NCBI RefSeq assembly: GCF_016583795.1
Contig: NZ_NRRS01000011.1
Span: 62,001 to 126,000, forward strand
From: Rhabdochromatium marinum
GTDB taxonomy: Bacteria; Pseudomonadota; Gammaproteobacteria; Chromatiales; Chromatiaceae
DNA: 64,000 nt
Direction: 5' to 3'
Position numbers and translations under genes: made by a program. The notes beneath the pieces were generated by a model, which did not search any database, was not told the origin of the DNA, and was given only the letters and a program-made list of their open reading frames with translations. Shown piece after piece: positions 53,593 to 61,709 of this stretch; within the stretch, counting starts at the first letter, position 1, and each line of letters starts with the position of its first letter.

Positions 53593-54421
53593 GGTGGTGC
53601 CCTGATCGATAGGACGCCTTGGTTTTGTTACAATCATGTCAACTTGAAATAGAAAATCAGTTTGCCCCATGCACTGCCCCGATTGTCATTCCACAAAGCT
53701 TGTCAAAAACGGTTTCAATGCCCTGAAAAAACAACTGTATCGCTGCAAAGAATGTGGCAGACAGTTTGTACTCAATCCGGCTAAAGGCCCCATTTCTGAT
53801 GACAAGAAACGCTTGATTGACCGCCTGCTTCTCGAACGCATTTCGTTAGCGGGAATTGCCCGTGTCGTTGGCGTGTCAGAATCCTGGTTGCAAACCTATG
53901 TCAATGAGAAGTATGCGCAGACACCTCGCGAAGCCCAGGTAAAAAAAGACCCGAGGACGGCTCAAGATCGAGTGTGACGAACTGTAGTCTTTTGTAGGAA
54001 AAAGGTTGATAAACAATGGGTTTGGTTGGTGATCGATCGCGATACTCGGGAAATTGTGGGCGTCTACATCGGTGATCGTAGCGAACAGTCAGCACGAGCG
54101 CTTTGGAACTCTTTACCCGCCGTCTATCGCCAATGTGCCGTGAGTTTTATGCAGATTTTTGGTCGGCCTATGCGGCCGTCTTTCCAGCCAAGCGTCATCA
54201 AGCGGTTGGCAAGGACAGCGGTCAAAAGAATCCTATTGAACGCTTCAATTGCACGCTTCGTCAGCGAGTCTCGAGGTTAGTCAGAAAAGCCTTGTCATTT
54301 TCGAAAAAACTTGATAATCACATTGGCGCAATCTGGTATTTTATTCACCATTACAATGCTTCGCTGCCAGTAAATCAATAATGCTTAAACCCACTGAAAT
54401 CCTATAGACTGAGGCACTATC
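53593..54421 (+). mobile_element. Degenerate IS1-family insertion sequence
   Basis: GGTGGTGCCCTGATCGATAGG at 53593 and the inverted CCTATAGACTGAGGCACTATC ending at 54421 form an imperfect terminal repeat (14 of 21). The enclosed ~830 bases carry IS1 transposase sequence with a nonsense codon and frameshifts. The right end abuts an IS66 transposase fragment. The left flank is unrelated and I see no 8-9 base target duplication, so a deletion has probably removed one side. Confidence 0.75.
53669..54381 (+). pseudogene. IS1 transposase (InsA/InsB-type), frameshifted and interrupted
   Basis: The N-terminal zinc-finger part is intact (MHCPDCHSTKLVKNGFNALK; YRCKECGRQFVLNP) with a helix-turn-helix (IARVVGVSESWLQTYVNEKY). 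The frame then breaks: the conserved CDELWSFVGKK appears as CDEL-TAG-SFVGK at about 53970-54000, with a one-base shift before VDKQWVWLVIDRDTREIVGV. A second shift lies before FYADFWSAYAAVFPAKRH and GKDSGQKNPIERFNCTLRQR. At least three lesions make it non-functional. Confidence 0.85.
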
Positions 54422-55073
54422 ACAGATCCGCCATCAATTCGACCAGCCGATCCTCGGGAACAAACTGATAATGCAGCAAATACACCACCAAGGCCATGAG
54501 GCGGGGGCCGTACTGCACCGGCGCTGTCACGTCCGGCGGGAACTCGGCTCGGGTCGAAGCGCCACACTGATCACATTGACAGTTGTGGGCGCGATGCTAG
54601 GTCACCTCCAAGGGCTGGGGCGGCGGGAGATCGAAGACCTGCCGCGTTTGGTAGCCGGCGCTGGTCTCTGCGGATAAGGGCAGAGCGCAGGTGTGGCAAG
54701 CACAATGCTCAACGACCACCGTCGGATCGGGCACTTGGCGCAGGGTCTCACCCGGGTGCCCCGGCTGTCCGCCCGGCTTGCGTTTTGAGGGTTCGCGCAA
54801 GCCCATTGTGCGCTTGCGAATGGGTTTCTTCAGCCCATCGCTCGACGGGAGGTTGCCGCTGTTGAGCCCTAACCGGCGTTCCAGTTCGTCGATGCGGGCA
54901 CGCAATTGGGCGATGGTCTCGTGGGCATCCGTCAGCGCCGCTTGCGAGGCGCTCAAGGCTTCCCGGAGCGACGCGTTTTCGGCTTGCAAGCGAGCGATCA
55001 ACTCGACCTCCGTTGTCGGGTAGGCAGAAGCTTCCGTGAGGGAGTCAGAGGCTGTCGCTTGAATCGCTTGCAT
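54422..55073 (-). pseudogene. IS66-family transposase (TnpC) 5' fragment
   Basis: The N-terminal leucine-zipper-like region (ELIARLQAENASLREALSAS), the family stretch LGLNSGNLPSSDGLKKP and GGQPGHPGETL are clear. The frame hits TAG at 54597-54599 where a sense codon is expected, and continues in the same frame with the zinc-binding HRAHNCQCDQCGAS, then YGPRLMALVVYLLHYQFVPE. It stops at the IS1 right end, after VELMADL. About 215 of ~500 residues remain. It has both a nonsense mutation and a truncation. Confidence 0.82.
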
Positions 55074-55317
55074 GATGGATAGAGTGTGACCCCCACTACC
55101 CGGCCAATGTCAAGTCATTTTTTCGAAAAAGGTACCTGGGCAGTTACTCCAGACGAGCGTTCAATCCCGAGGCCGGGGCAAGCGTGCGGCTTGCCACCGC
55201 ACTCAGCCATCAACCAACGAAGGCTGTCACCATGGCATCGGCCACAACCGGCATGGCGCAGACGGTCAAATATACAACAAGTTCGTGTTTCGATGGTGGA
55301 GTTCCGGGCAGACCAGC

Positions 55318-55436
55318 ACATTAACCAGCCAGCGGATCAAAGACACGCTCGGGCTGTTTGACGTGCGAGTGCTGGATCACAATTGGTGATCGGAGGTGGG
55401 GAGGCTTACGGCTTCGCCGAGCATGGGCTGATCTGA
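55318..55436 (+). pseudogene. radC-like 3' fragment
   Basis: LTSQRIKDTLGLFDVRVLDH followed, after a one-base frameshift near 55380, by LVIGGGEAYGFAEHGLI and TGA matches the C terminus of RadC/JAB-domain proteins (usually LVDVRVLDHhvVG... SFAERGLL). The N-terminal and the HxH-containing catalytic part are missing. RadC-like genes are often carried on genomic islands, so this is probably an island remnant next to tRNA-Ser. Confidence 0.6.
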
Positions 55437-55456
55437 TTGCCGGGAGGCAAGAACGC

Positions 55457-55483
55457 AAAACCCGGCCTTGTGCCGGGTTTTTT
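55457..55483. terminator. Rho-independent terminator, usable in both directions
   Basis: AAAA-CCCGGC-CTTGT-GCCGGG-TTTTTT: a perfect 6-bp GC stem with a 5-base loop. The T run on the plus strand and the matching A run on the other side allow termination either way. On the minus strand it lies 35 bases beyond the tRNA-Ser 3' end, so it probably ends that transcript. Confidence 0.85.
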
Positions 55484-55517
55484 GTGAATTGATAATTAAG
55501 GATTATTTATCAAATAA

Positions 55518-55608
55518 TGGCGGAGAGAGAGGGATTCGAACCCTCGATGGGCTATTAACCCATACACACTTTCCAGGCGTGCTCCTTAAACCACTCGGAC
55601 ACCTCTCC
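55518..55608 (-). tRNA. tRNA-Ser (GGA anticodon)
   Basis: The minus strand folds as a complete 91-base class II tRNA. The acceptor GGAGAGG pairs with TCTCTCC (one G-T), followed by discriminator G and an encoded CCA. The anticodon loop CTGGAAA gives GGA, and there is the long variable arm typical of serine tRNA. The T arm GAGGGTTCGAATCCCTC is perfect. It flanks a cluster of insertion-sequence and radC relics, a common arrangement at tRNA integration sites. Confidence 0.95.
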
Positions 55609-55776
55609 GGATAGGGCGAAATCTTCATGCTTGCCGACGGGCGTCGGTGTGACCGCTGAAGCTTTCGAGCCGCTAAGGATAAGGGATTTGATCGGATCGC
55701 GCAATCGCTGGCGTCCTTGTCTTGCCTGGGGTCTGACCAAATACAGTGATCGGGCAATCCATTTCGGGAGAAAAAC

Positions 55777-56388
55777 ATGCAGTCGCATAAACCCTTCGCC
55801 GCTGCCAGCGAAGAAAACAAGGATCCGATTCTGACGGTGCTGCGGCCACGACTGGCCGAGGCGCGGCGGGTGATCGAGATCGGCAGTGGGACCGGACAGC
55901 ATGCAGTCTATTTTGCCGCCCAGATGCCACATCTGCGGTGGCAGTGCTCGGATCGGGCTGAGCATCTACCGGGGATCCGGCAGTGGATTGCTGAGGCCGG
56001 TCTGCCGAATCTGCCTGATCCACTGGAGCTGGATGTGAGCGCGGAGGAGGCCTGGCCGGCTGGTCCTTTTGATGCCGCCTTTAGTGCCAATACCGCGCAT
56101 ATTATGTCGTTGCCGGAGGTGGAGGCGATGTTCCTAGGGCTTGGACGCCTGTTGACCCCGGGCGCCTGCTTTGCGCTCTACGGACCCTTCTCGCGCAATG
56201 GGCGTCACAACAGCCCAAGCAATGCCGCCTTCGATCAGCAATTGCGCTGGCGGGATCCGGCCAGCGGGGTGCGCGATCTCCGCGAGCTGGAGGCTTTTGC
56301 AGCCGCCGCCGGGCTGACGCTGGAGGAGGACTGCACCATGCCAGTGAATAATCGCACCCTGATCTGGCGGCGGCAGCCGACCCCCTGA
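55777..56388 (+). CDS. DUF938-family SAM-dependent methyltransferase-like protein
   Basis: A 203-residue cytosolic protein. It starts KPFAAASEENKDPILTVLRP, the diagnostic DUF938 opening, followed by the SAM motif VIEIGSGTGQHAVYFAAQMP (about residues 32-51). SANTAHIMSLPEVEAMFLGL and ALYGPFSRNGRHNSPSNAAF complete the family pattern. The substrate is unknown. It is a single gene; the start is fixed by the family's conserved first residues. Confidence 0.92.
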   Translation: MQSHKPFAAASEENKDPILTVLRPRLAEARRVIEIGSGTGQHAVYFAAQMPHLRWQCSDRAEHLPGIRQWIAEAGLPNLPDPLELDVSAEEAWPAGPFDAAFSANTAHIMSLPEVEAMFLGLGRLLTPGACFALYGPFSRNGRHNSPSNAAFDQQLRWRDPASGVRDLRELEAFAAAAGLTLEEDCTMPVNNRTLIWRRQPTP

Positions 56389-56482
56389 GGCCAGGCATAA
56401 GCCCAATCACCAAGCCGGCGACTCAAGTTCAGGCGAACCAGGCACATCAGGCGAACCAAGTGAACCCGGCACACCAGTCCCT

Positions 56483-57118
56483 TCAGGCAAACACCACCCA
56501 AGTGGTGGCGATGTATTTCACGCCGGCTTCCAGCTTGGCGGCGCGGTGCTCGTGGGTCCAGAACGGGGGAAAGAGCACCAGTTTGCCCTGCTCCGGGCGC
56601 ACGCTAATATCCTGATACAGAAACTGCGTCTCCCCACCGGGGCCCGGCACATCGTTCAGATACCAGAGCGCCACCAGCTGCCGCTGGCTGAATTCATGAC
56701 TGCCGCCGTCAATGTGCCAATGATAAAACTCCCCGGCTTGATAACGCTGGATCTGATAGCCCATGTCCTTGAACGGACCTTTGAAGTAGGGGAAGGTCTC
56801 GCGAAACTCGCGCAGTGCGGCAGCCAGAGAGGCGAAAAACATCTGATCGGCATCCTTCCAGTCGTCTTTGTTGCTGACCACCAGATCGGTGGTGTGCTTG
56901 ATGGCGCGATCACGTTCCTGAATTTGCCCGATGCGCCCTTCGTACTGTTGCCTCGGGTTGGCCTCGAAACGCGCGATCATTTCCTCGCAGAACGCCGGTG
57001 GCAGCGCCTGGCGGCGCTCAAACACAAAACTGCCCGGCTTGGCCTCGCGCACACTCGTCAGCGGGGGCAGACCGCGCTCGGCGGTGAGGGCATTCATCAA
57101 CGGAGACATTTTCGACAT
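56483..57118 (-). CDS. 2-oxoglutarate/Fe(II)-dependent oxygenase (prolyl 4-hydroxylase-like)
   Basis: About 211 residues from ATG 57118; ATG 57145 is an alternative. The double-stranded beta-helix motif is complete: HWHIDGG supplies HxD, the distal HEHRAAKLEAGVKYIATTWV supplies the second His with the downstream Lys for 2-oxoglutarate, and YQIQRYQAGEFY precedes. GPGGETQFLY fits the core strand. These enzymes hydroxylate protein side chains or small molecules; the target here is unknown. Confidence 0.88.
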   Translation of the reverse strand: MSKMSPLMNALTAERGLPPLTSVREAKPGSFVFERRQALPPAFCEEMIARFEANPRQQYEGRIGQIQERDRAIKHTTDLVVSNKDDWKDADQMFFASLAAALREFRETFPYFKGPFKDMGYQIQRYQAGEFYHWHIDGGSHEFSQRQLVALWYLNDVPGPGGETQFLYQDISVRPEQGKLVLFPPFWTHEHRAAKLEAGVKYIATTWVVFA

Positions 57119-57249
57119 CTTCAACCTGACTCCTGGTAACCACATCGGCGCTTGTCCCGCGCCGGGTCAGCCAAATATAGGGGGACGAGAACCCATCCTA
57201 ATCGATCCTCGCGCGCGACGCGGCGATCCCTGCACTGACGGAGTCCGGC

Positions 57250-57804
57250 GTGGCATTACGCATTAAAAGTCATTGGTGGAACGAGGAACATGAACGGTCA
57301 CTGGCCGAAATCGGCTCGGCGCTGGCCTTCATCGCCTGGCGCATTGCCGTGGATAAGGCGATCAACCTGCATTGCGAGCGCTTCATTTATCGCGATGACG
57401 AACAACGTCTGCAAGTCATTCAAGAATATCTGGCGTTCCTGATCCAAATCGCGGATCGGCTCTCCTTTGGGCGCTTTGACACCGAGGACCGCCGCACGCT
57501 GATCACTCATTTTGCCAAAAAATGTATCGAGCATCTGCAAGACAATAGCGCCGACCTGCTCGGCCCCGGCAACTATGGTCAAGCCTTTGTTGAGCGTCTG
57601 AATACCCGCTCCGGTGAATATGCCGATTTTGAACTGGGCGATGATGGCCCCAGCTATGCGTTTCTGCGCCACCTCGGCTTCGAGATCCAGTCGCTGATGG
57701 GCCAGCAGGAGGAAAACCGCTGGGTGATTGATCAGGTGATGGATCGCGACGGCTGGGACGCCTACAAGCGCTTTATCAAAGCCTTTGAAGATTTGTTTGA
57801 GTGA
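57250..57804 (+). CDS. Conserved hypothetical protein, 184 residues
   Basis: An all-helical soluble protein with no signal peptide. Stretches such as IAWRIAVDKAINLHCERFIY, LTHFAKKCIEHLQDN-like LITHFAKKCIEHLQD and FLRHLGFEIQSLMGQQEENR are orderly and well codon-biased, so the gene is real. I cannot assign a family. It is convergent with a DUF1269 gene, six bases away. Confidence 0.72.
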   Translation: MALRIKSHWWNEEHERSLAEIGSALAFIAWRIAVDKAINLHCERFIYRDDEQRLQVIQEYLAFLIQIADRLSFGRFDTEDRRTLITHFAKKCIEHLQDNSADLLGPGNYGQAFVERLNTRSGEYADFELGDDGPSYAFLRHLGFEIQSLMGQQEENRWVIDQVMDRDGWDAYKRFIKAFEDLFE

Positions 57805-57810
57805 GTGAGC

Positions 57811-58323
57811 TTAAGCGTCGGGCGCAGCGACGCCTTCGATCACCTGGCGCCACTCGGCTTCCTGATCCTTGCTGAGCGAGGTGTGCAGAATCTGGCCTTG
57901 GCCCTGAAACACGTGCAGCCCCGCCAGCACCTTATCGGTCGTCGCCTTGCGCACCAGCACCACCAGGCCCGCGCCTCCGGGTGCAACACGGCTCGCCAGT
58001 GTTTTCATCCAGTCATCATCCAGGCCAATATCGGACAGCGTCCCGAATAAGGCGCCCGCTCCGGCCCCCAGTGCGGCGCCGAGCAGCGGATTCAGCCACA
58101 GCATGCCGATCAGCAGGCCCCAAGCCGCTCCGCCCAAGGCACCCATGGCCGTCAGGTTGATCGTCTGGTGCAGTTTCACCTGGCCCGCCGCATTCTTGGT
58201 GACCACCACTACATCTTCCATCTCAAGCAGGTAGTCCTGCTGCATCGTGATCAAGGCCCGGCGCAGCGCAAAAGCCAGCGCCGGCTCAGGAAACGCCATC
58301 ACAATCAGATCGCTCATCGACAA
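57811..58323 (-). CDS. DUF1269-family membrane-associated protein
   Basis: A 170-residue protein. SDLIVMAFPEPALAFALRRA, the glycine-rich double hydrophobic hairpin (MGALGGAAWGLLIGMLWLNP; LGAALGAGAGALFG) and DDDWMKTLASRVAPGGAGLV are the standard DUF1269 layout. The glycine-zipper hairpin suggests membrane insertion. Function unknown. Confidence 0.88.
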   Translation of the reverse strand: MSMSDLIVMAFPEPALAFALRRALITMQQDYLLEMEDVVVVTKNAAGQVKLHQTINLTAMGALGGAAWGLLIGMLWLNPLLGAALGAGAGALFGTLSDIGLDDDWMKTLASRVAPGGAGLVVLVRKATTDKVLAGLHVFQGQGQILHTSLSKDQEAEWRQVIEGVAAPDA

Positions 58324-58329
58324 CCTCTA

Positions 58330-59037
58330 ATGAAATCATCCCATCATAACACCCGACATTCTGCACCCGGCGCCGAACGCGAGCTGCTGCGCGGCGCCGA
58401 TGACCTGCTGGCCGATTTTGACCGTGCGGTCACCGTCTTCGACGAATTTGTTCACGGCTATCGGGCGCTCTTTGACCTTGGTCCCACGGTCACCGTCTTT
58501 GGATCAGCACGCTTTAGCGAATCACATCGCTTCTATCAGCTCGCACGTGCGTTGGGCGCGGCGCTGGCCGATGCCGGCTTCACAGTCATGACCGGCGGCG
58601 GCCCTGGTATCATGGAGGCAGCGAACCGGGGGGCGCGCGAAGCGGGCGGCTTCAGCGTCGGCTGCAACATCGCGCTACCACATGAGCAGGCCGCCAACCC
58701 CTACATCGACCGCCTGCTGACCTTCGATTATTTCTTTGTGCGCAAAGTCATGCTGATGAAATACTCTTCGGGCTTTGTGTTCATGCCCGGCGGTTTCGGC
58801 ACCATGGACGAGGTCTTCGAGACCCTGACGCTGATGCAAACCGGCAAAATCCGCCACTTCCCCTGCGTCGCCCTCGGTCGCGAGTACTGGACTCCGCTGC
58901 GTGATTTCATTCTCGGCGCCATGCAGCGCGAAGGCACCGTGCACCCGGAAGAATTCGACGTGTCCCTGCTCGACTCCGTGGAGGAAACTGTGGCACATAT
59001 CCAGGACACCCTCGCCGCATCCCAGGCCACTTCCTAA
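58330..59037 (+). CDS. LOG-family protein (lysine-decarboxylase-like fold)
   Basis: 235 residues from ATG 58330; the open frame from 58168 lies within the opposite gene. The motifs VTVFGSARF, VMTGGGPGIMEAANRGAREA and MPGGFGTMDEVFE (PGGxGTxxE) define the LOG family, whose studied members are nucleoside 5'-monophosphate phosphoribohydrolases releasing free bases. The conserved Arg-Lys of the active site lies in FFVRKVMLMKYS. It is cytosolic and divergent from the DUF1269 gene. Confidence 0.92.
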   Translation: MKSSHHNTRHSAPGAERELLRGADDLLADFDRAVTVFDEFVHGYRALFDLGPTVTVFGSARFSESHRFYQLARALGAALADAGFTVMTGGGPGIMEAANRGAREAGGFSVGCNIALPHEQAANPYIDRLLTFDYFFVRKVMLMKYSSGFVFMPGGFGTMDEVFETLTLMQTGKIRHFPCVALGREYWTPLRDFILGAMQREGTVHPEEFDVSLLDSVEETVAHIQDTLAASQATS

Positions 59038-59152
59038 GGCTGTGCCACCACCCCTAACAAAAGCGGATCGATTCCCAGGCCGGCAATGGTAGAATCCACG
59101 CTCACCGGCCTAACACCGGCGTCTTAACCCCTGACTACTGGAGAAGATACTC

Positions 59153-59290
59153 ATGGCGACTCTGATTATGATTCTGTTCTGGATTGCCGTTGGCATGATC
59201 ATTGGCTGGAATGTGGCCCAGCCGGATTGGGCTAAGCAAGCTCAGGATCAGGTCATGGGATTTATCAACAAGCTGGCTGGCAAGCATTAA
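59153..59290 (+). CDS. Small single-pass membrane protein, 45 residues
   Basis: ATG 59153 with GGAGAAG about seven bases upstream encodes MATLIMILFWIAVGMIIGWN, one clear N-terminal membrane helix, and a short amphipathic tail ending LAGKH before TAA. Good ribosome site, clean hydrophobic segment and position before the lptM-lysA block support a real small gene. Function unknown. Confidence 0.65.
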   Translation: MATLIMILFWIAVGMIIGWNVAQPDWAKQAQDQVMGFINKLAGKH

Positions 59291-59324
59291 TCGCCCAGCC
59301 CGACCACGGCCTCAACCGCTACTG

Positions 59325-59639
59325 ATGACTCGTATGACGCTCGCTCCTTACGCCTCCTGGCCGCTGCTCCGTTTCCCTTGGCGACGGGCGGGCATGGGCG
59401 CCGGTCCGGCTGCCGTCCTCATCACCACCTTGCTGGCGGCCTGCGGTCAGACCGGAGATCTCTATTTGCCACCACCTGAACAACCTGAGCCACCGGGCAG
59501 CACCGCCGCACCAGATCCGGCGACGCCACCCGAGCCGGTCGCTCCCGTGTCTTCGGGCGCCGGCCTGCAAGATATTGACGCCATCACTGCGCCAGAGACC
59601 AGCGAGGATATTCCGGCGCTGGACCCACTGGGGAACTGA
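59325..59639 (+). CDS. lptM: LptM-like small lipoprotein
   Basis: About 104 residues from ATG 59325 (or 59334). The lipobox LLAAC is followed by GQTGDLYLPPPE, matching the LptM (YifL) pattern ACGQKGPLYLP. LptM assists assembly of the LptDE lipopolysaccharide translocon. The rest is a proline-rich, disordered tail longer than the E. coli form. It is directly upstream of lysA, the usual gammaproteobacterial arrangement. Confidence 0.82.
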   Translation: MTRMTLAPYASWPLLRFPWRRAGMGAGPAAVLITTLLAACGQTGDLYLPPPEQPEPPGSTAAPDPATPPEPVAPVSSGAGLQDIDAITAPETSEDIPALDPLGN

Positions 59640-59651
59640 AACACCCACACC

Positions 59652-60938
59652 ATGGATTATTTTACCCGCCAAGCCGGCCAGCTCAAGGTCGAAGCCGTGC
59701 CGCTGCAACAAATTGCCGAGCGCTATGGCACGCCCTGCTATGTCTATTCCCGTGCCACCCTGGAGCGCCACTGGCGCGCCTTCGATCAGGCCTTCGGCGA
59801 CCGGGCACATTTAATTTGTTTCGCGGTCAAGGCCAACTCCAATCTGGCAGTGCTCGATGTGCTGGCCCGGCTCGGTTCGGGGTTCGACATCGTCTCGGTG
59901 GGCGAACTTGAGCGCGTGCTGGCCGCTGGCGGTGATCCGGGCAAAATTCTGTTCTCGGGCGTGGGCAAGCAGGCCAGCGAAATTACCCGGGCGCTGGAAG
60001 TCGGCATTCGCTGCTTTAATATTGAGTCCAGTGCCGAGCTGGAGCGCATTGATCGCATCGCCCGCGCCCAGGGCCGTGTGGCACCGATCTCGGTGCGCGT
60101 CAATCCTGATGTGGATGCCGGCACCCATCCCTACATTGCCACCGGCCTGGCCGAGAACAAATTCGGCATCGACATTCATGACGCCCTGGCCGTTTACCAA
60201 CGGGCCGCTGCCATGCCTGGAGTACGGGTGGTGGGCATTGACTGCCACATCGGCTCCCAGTTGACCGAGCTGGCGCCCTTTGTCGCCGCCCTCGACCGCG
60301 TGCTTGCGCTGGCTGACCAACTCCAGACGCTTGGTATCCCCATTGAGCATCTTGACCTCGGTGGCGGCCTGGGCGTTTGTTACACCGATGAGCAACCGCC
60401 CTCGCCCGCCGCCTATGTTGACGCTCTGCTGGAGCGACTCGGAGACCGGCCCTATCAGCTGTTGCTCGAACCCGGGCGCGCCATTGCCGCCAATGCCGGG
60501 GTGCTGCTCACCCGCGTTGAGCATCTGAAACGTAATGGTGAGCACCAGTTTGCGATTCTGGATGCGGCCATGAACGACTTGATCCGCCCGGCGCTCTATC
60601 AGGCCCGGCAGGATATTGTGCCGGTCTGTGAACGCGCCGCGACCGCTGACACGCCGGCACAGAACTATGATTTGGTTGGCCCGGTCTGCGAAACCGGAGA
60701 CTTTCTCGGCAAAGCGCGCCGTCTGGTATTGGCCGAGGGCGACCTGCTGGCCGTGCGCTCTAGCGGTGCCTATGGCTTTGTAATGAGTTCCAATTACAAC
60801 AGCCGCCCGCGCGCGCCGGAGATTCTCGTCGCGGGTGATCAACTCCATGTCGCGCGCCCGCGCGAAACCATCGCTGATTTGTTCGCAACCGAAGCCCGTT
60901 TGCCTCCTGACTCGGATGCAAGGCCCCAAATGACCTGA
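59652..60938 (+). CDS. lysA: Diaminopimelate decarboxylase
   Basis: A 428-residue PLP enzyme making lysine from meso-diaminopimelate. CFAVKANSNLAVLDVLARLG carries the PLP lysine (near residue 60). IGSQLTELAPF, HLDLGGGLGV, LLEPGRAIAANAGVLL and CETGDFLGKAR (the catalytic Cys from the partner subunit) are all present. It is 12 bases after lptM and upstream of dapF, so the last two steps of lysine synthesis are clustered. Confidence 0.97.
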   Translation: MDYFTRQAGQLKVEAVPLQQIAERYGTPCYVYSRATLERHWRAFDQAFGDRAHLICFAVKANSNLAVLDVLARLGSGFDIVSVGELERVLAAGGDPGKILFSGVGKQASEITRALEVGIRCFNIESSAELERIDRIARAQGRVAPISVRVNPDVDAGTHPYIATGLAENKFGIDIHDALAVYQRAAAMPGVRVVGIDCHIGSQLTELAPFVAALDRVLALADQLQTLGIPIEHLDLGGGLGVCYTDEQPPSPAAYVDALLERLGDRPYQLLLEPGRAIAANAGVLLTRVEHLKRNGEHQFAILDAAMNDLIRPALYQARQDIVPVCERAATADTPAQNYDLVGPVCETGDFLGKARRLVLAEGDLLAVRSSGAYGFVMSSNYNSRPRAPEILVAGDQLHVARPRETIADLFATEARLPPDSDARPQMT

Positions 60939-61007
60939 ATCTAACGCCCGGATAATTCTGAACCTGAAGCCCGGATCATCCAACATCACTGCCGACTCAA
61001 ACCATCA

Positions 61008-61694
61008 ATGCAGCGCCGCCCCGAACCCGAACTGATGGACACCGCCGAGCAGGCCATCGCCTATGCACGAGCGGATTTTCGCGATTCCAACAACCTGTTT
61101 ATCCGCCTGCTTGAGCAGCACTGGCCCGATAGCGGCGCCGCCAAACGCAACGGCTGCACCGCGATTGATCTCGGCTGCGGCCCCGCCGACATCGTGCTGC
61201 GTTTTCTTCGCGCCTGGCCCCAGGCGCACTGCACCGCCGTTGACGGCTCAGCGGCCATGCTGGCTGAAGCACAACACCTGCTGGATGCCACACCGGAACT
61301 CCAGCCCCGCGCCCAACTGGTGCAGGCCACCCTGCCCGACCCCAGTCTCGGCCAGCAGTGCTTTGACCTGATTCTTTCCAACAGTCTGCTGCACCACCTG
61401 CACCAGCCCGAGGGGCTGTGGCACAGCGTTCGCCAGCTGGGCCGCCCGGGTGCCTTTGTGCTCATCATGGATCTGCTGCGCCCGCCCGAGCCGAGCTGGG
61501 TCGAAGCCTTGGTGAAAACCTATGCCGCTGGCGAACCGGAGGTGTTGTGCAACGACTTTCGCCATTCACTGCGCGCCGCCTTCGAGCCGGCCGAGGTGCA
61601 AGCGCAACTGCGCGCCGCCGAGCTGGATGGGGCGCTTGACGTGCACGTGGTCAGTGATCGTCATCTTGCTGTCTGGGGGCAATTGCCGGCCTAA
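61008..61694 (+). CDS. Class I SAM-dependent methyltransferase
   Basis: A 228-residue methyltransferase-fold protein. AIDLGCGPADIVLRFLRAWP holds the SAM-binding glycine motif (near residue 50), TAVDGSAAMLAEAQ the acidic ribose contact, and LILSNSLLHHLHQPEGLWHS a motif IV-like stretch. Substrate unknown. It sits between lysA and dapF in the same direction, with 69- and 15-base gaps, so it is probably co-transcribed with lysine genes. Confidence 0.85.
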   Translation: MQRRPEPELMDTAEQAIAYARADFRDSNNLFIRLLEQHWPDSGAAKRNGCTAIDLGCGPADIVLRFLRAWPQAHCTAVDGSAAMLAEAQHLLDATPELQPRAQLVQATLPDPSLGQQCFDLILSNSLLHHLHQPEGLWHSVRQLGRPGAFVLIMDLLRPPEPSWVEALVKTYAAGEPEVLCNDFRHSLRAAFEPAEVQAQLRAAELDGALDVHVVSDRHLAVWGQLPA

Positions 61695-61709
61695 GAACAC
61701 CGCAATGAG

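Noticed and set aside
54026-54280. Separate small protein gene
   Set aside because: It is one of the out-of-frame pieces of the decayed IS1 transposase.
59811-60989. 392-residue minus-strand open frame
   Set aside because: Antisense to lysA, which has every expected active-site motif; no independent coding signal.
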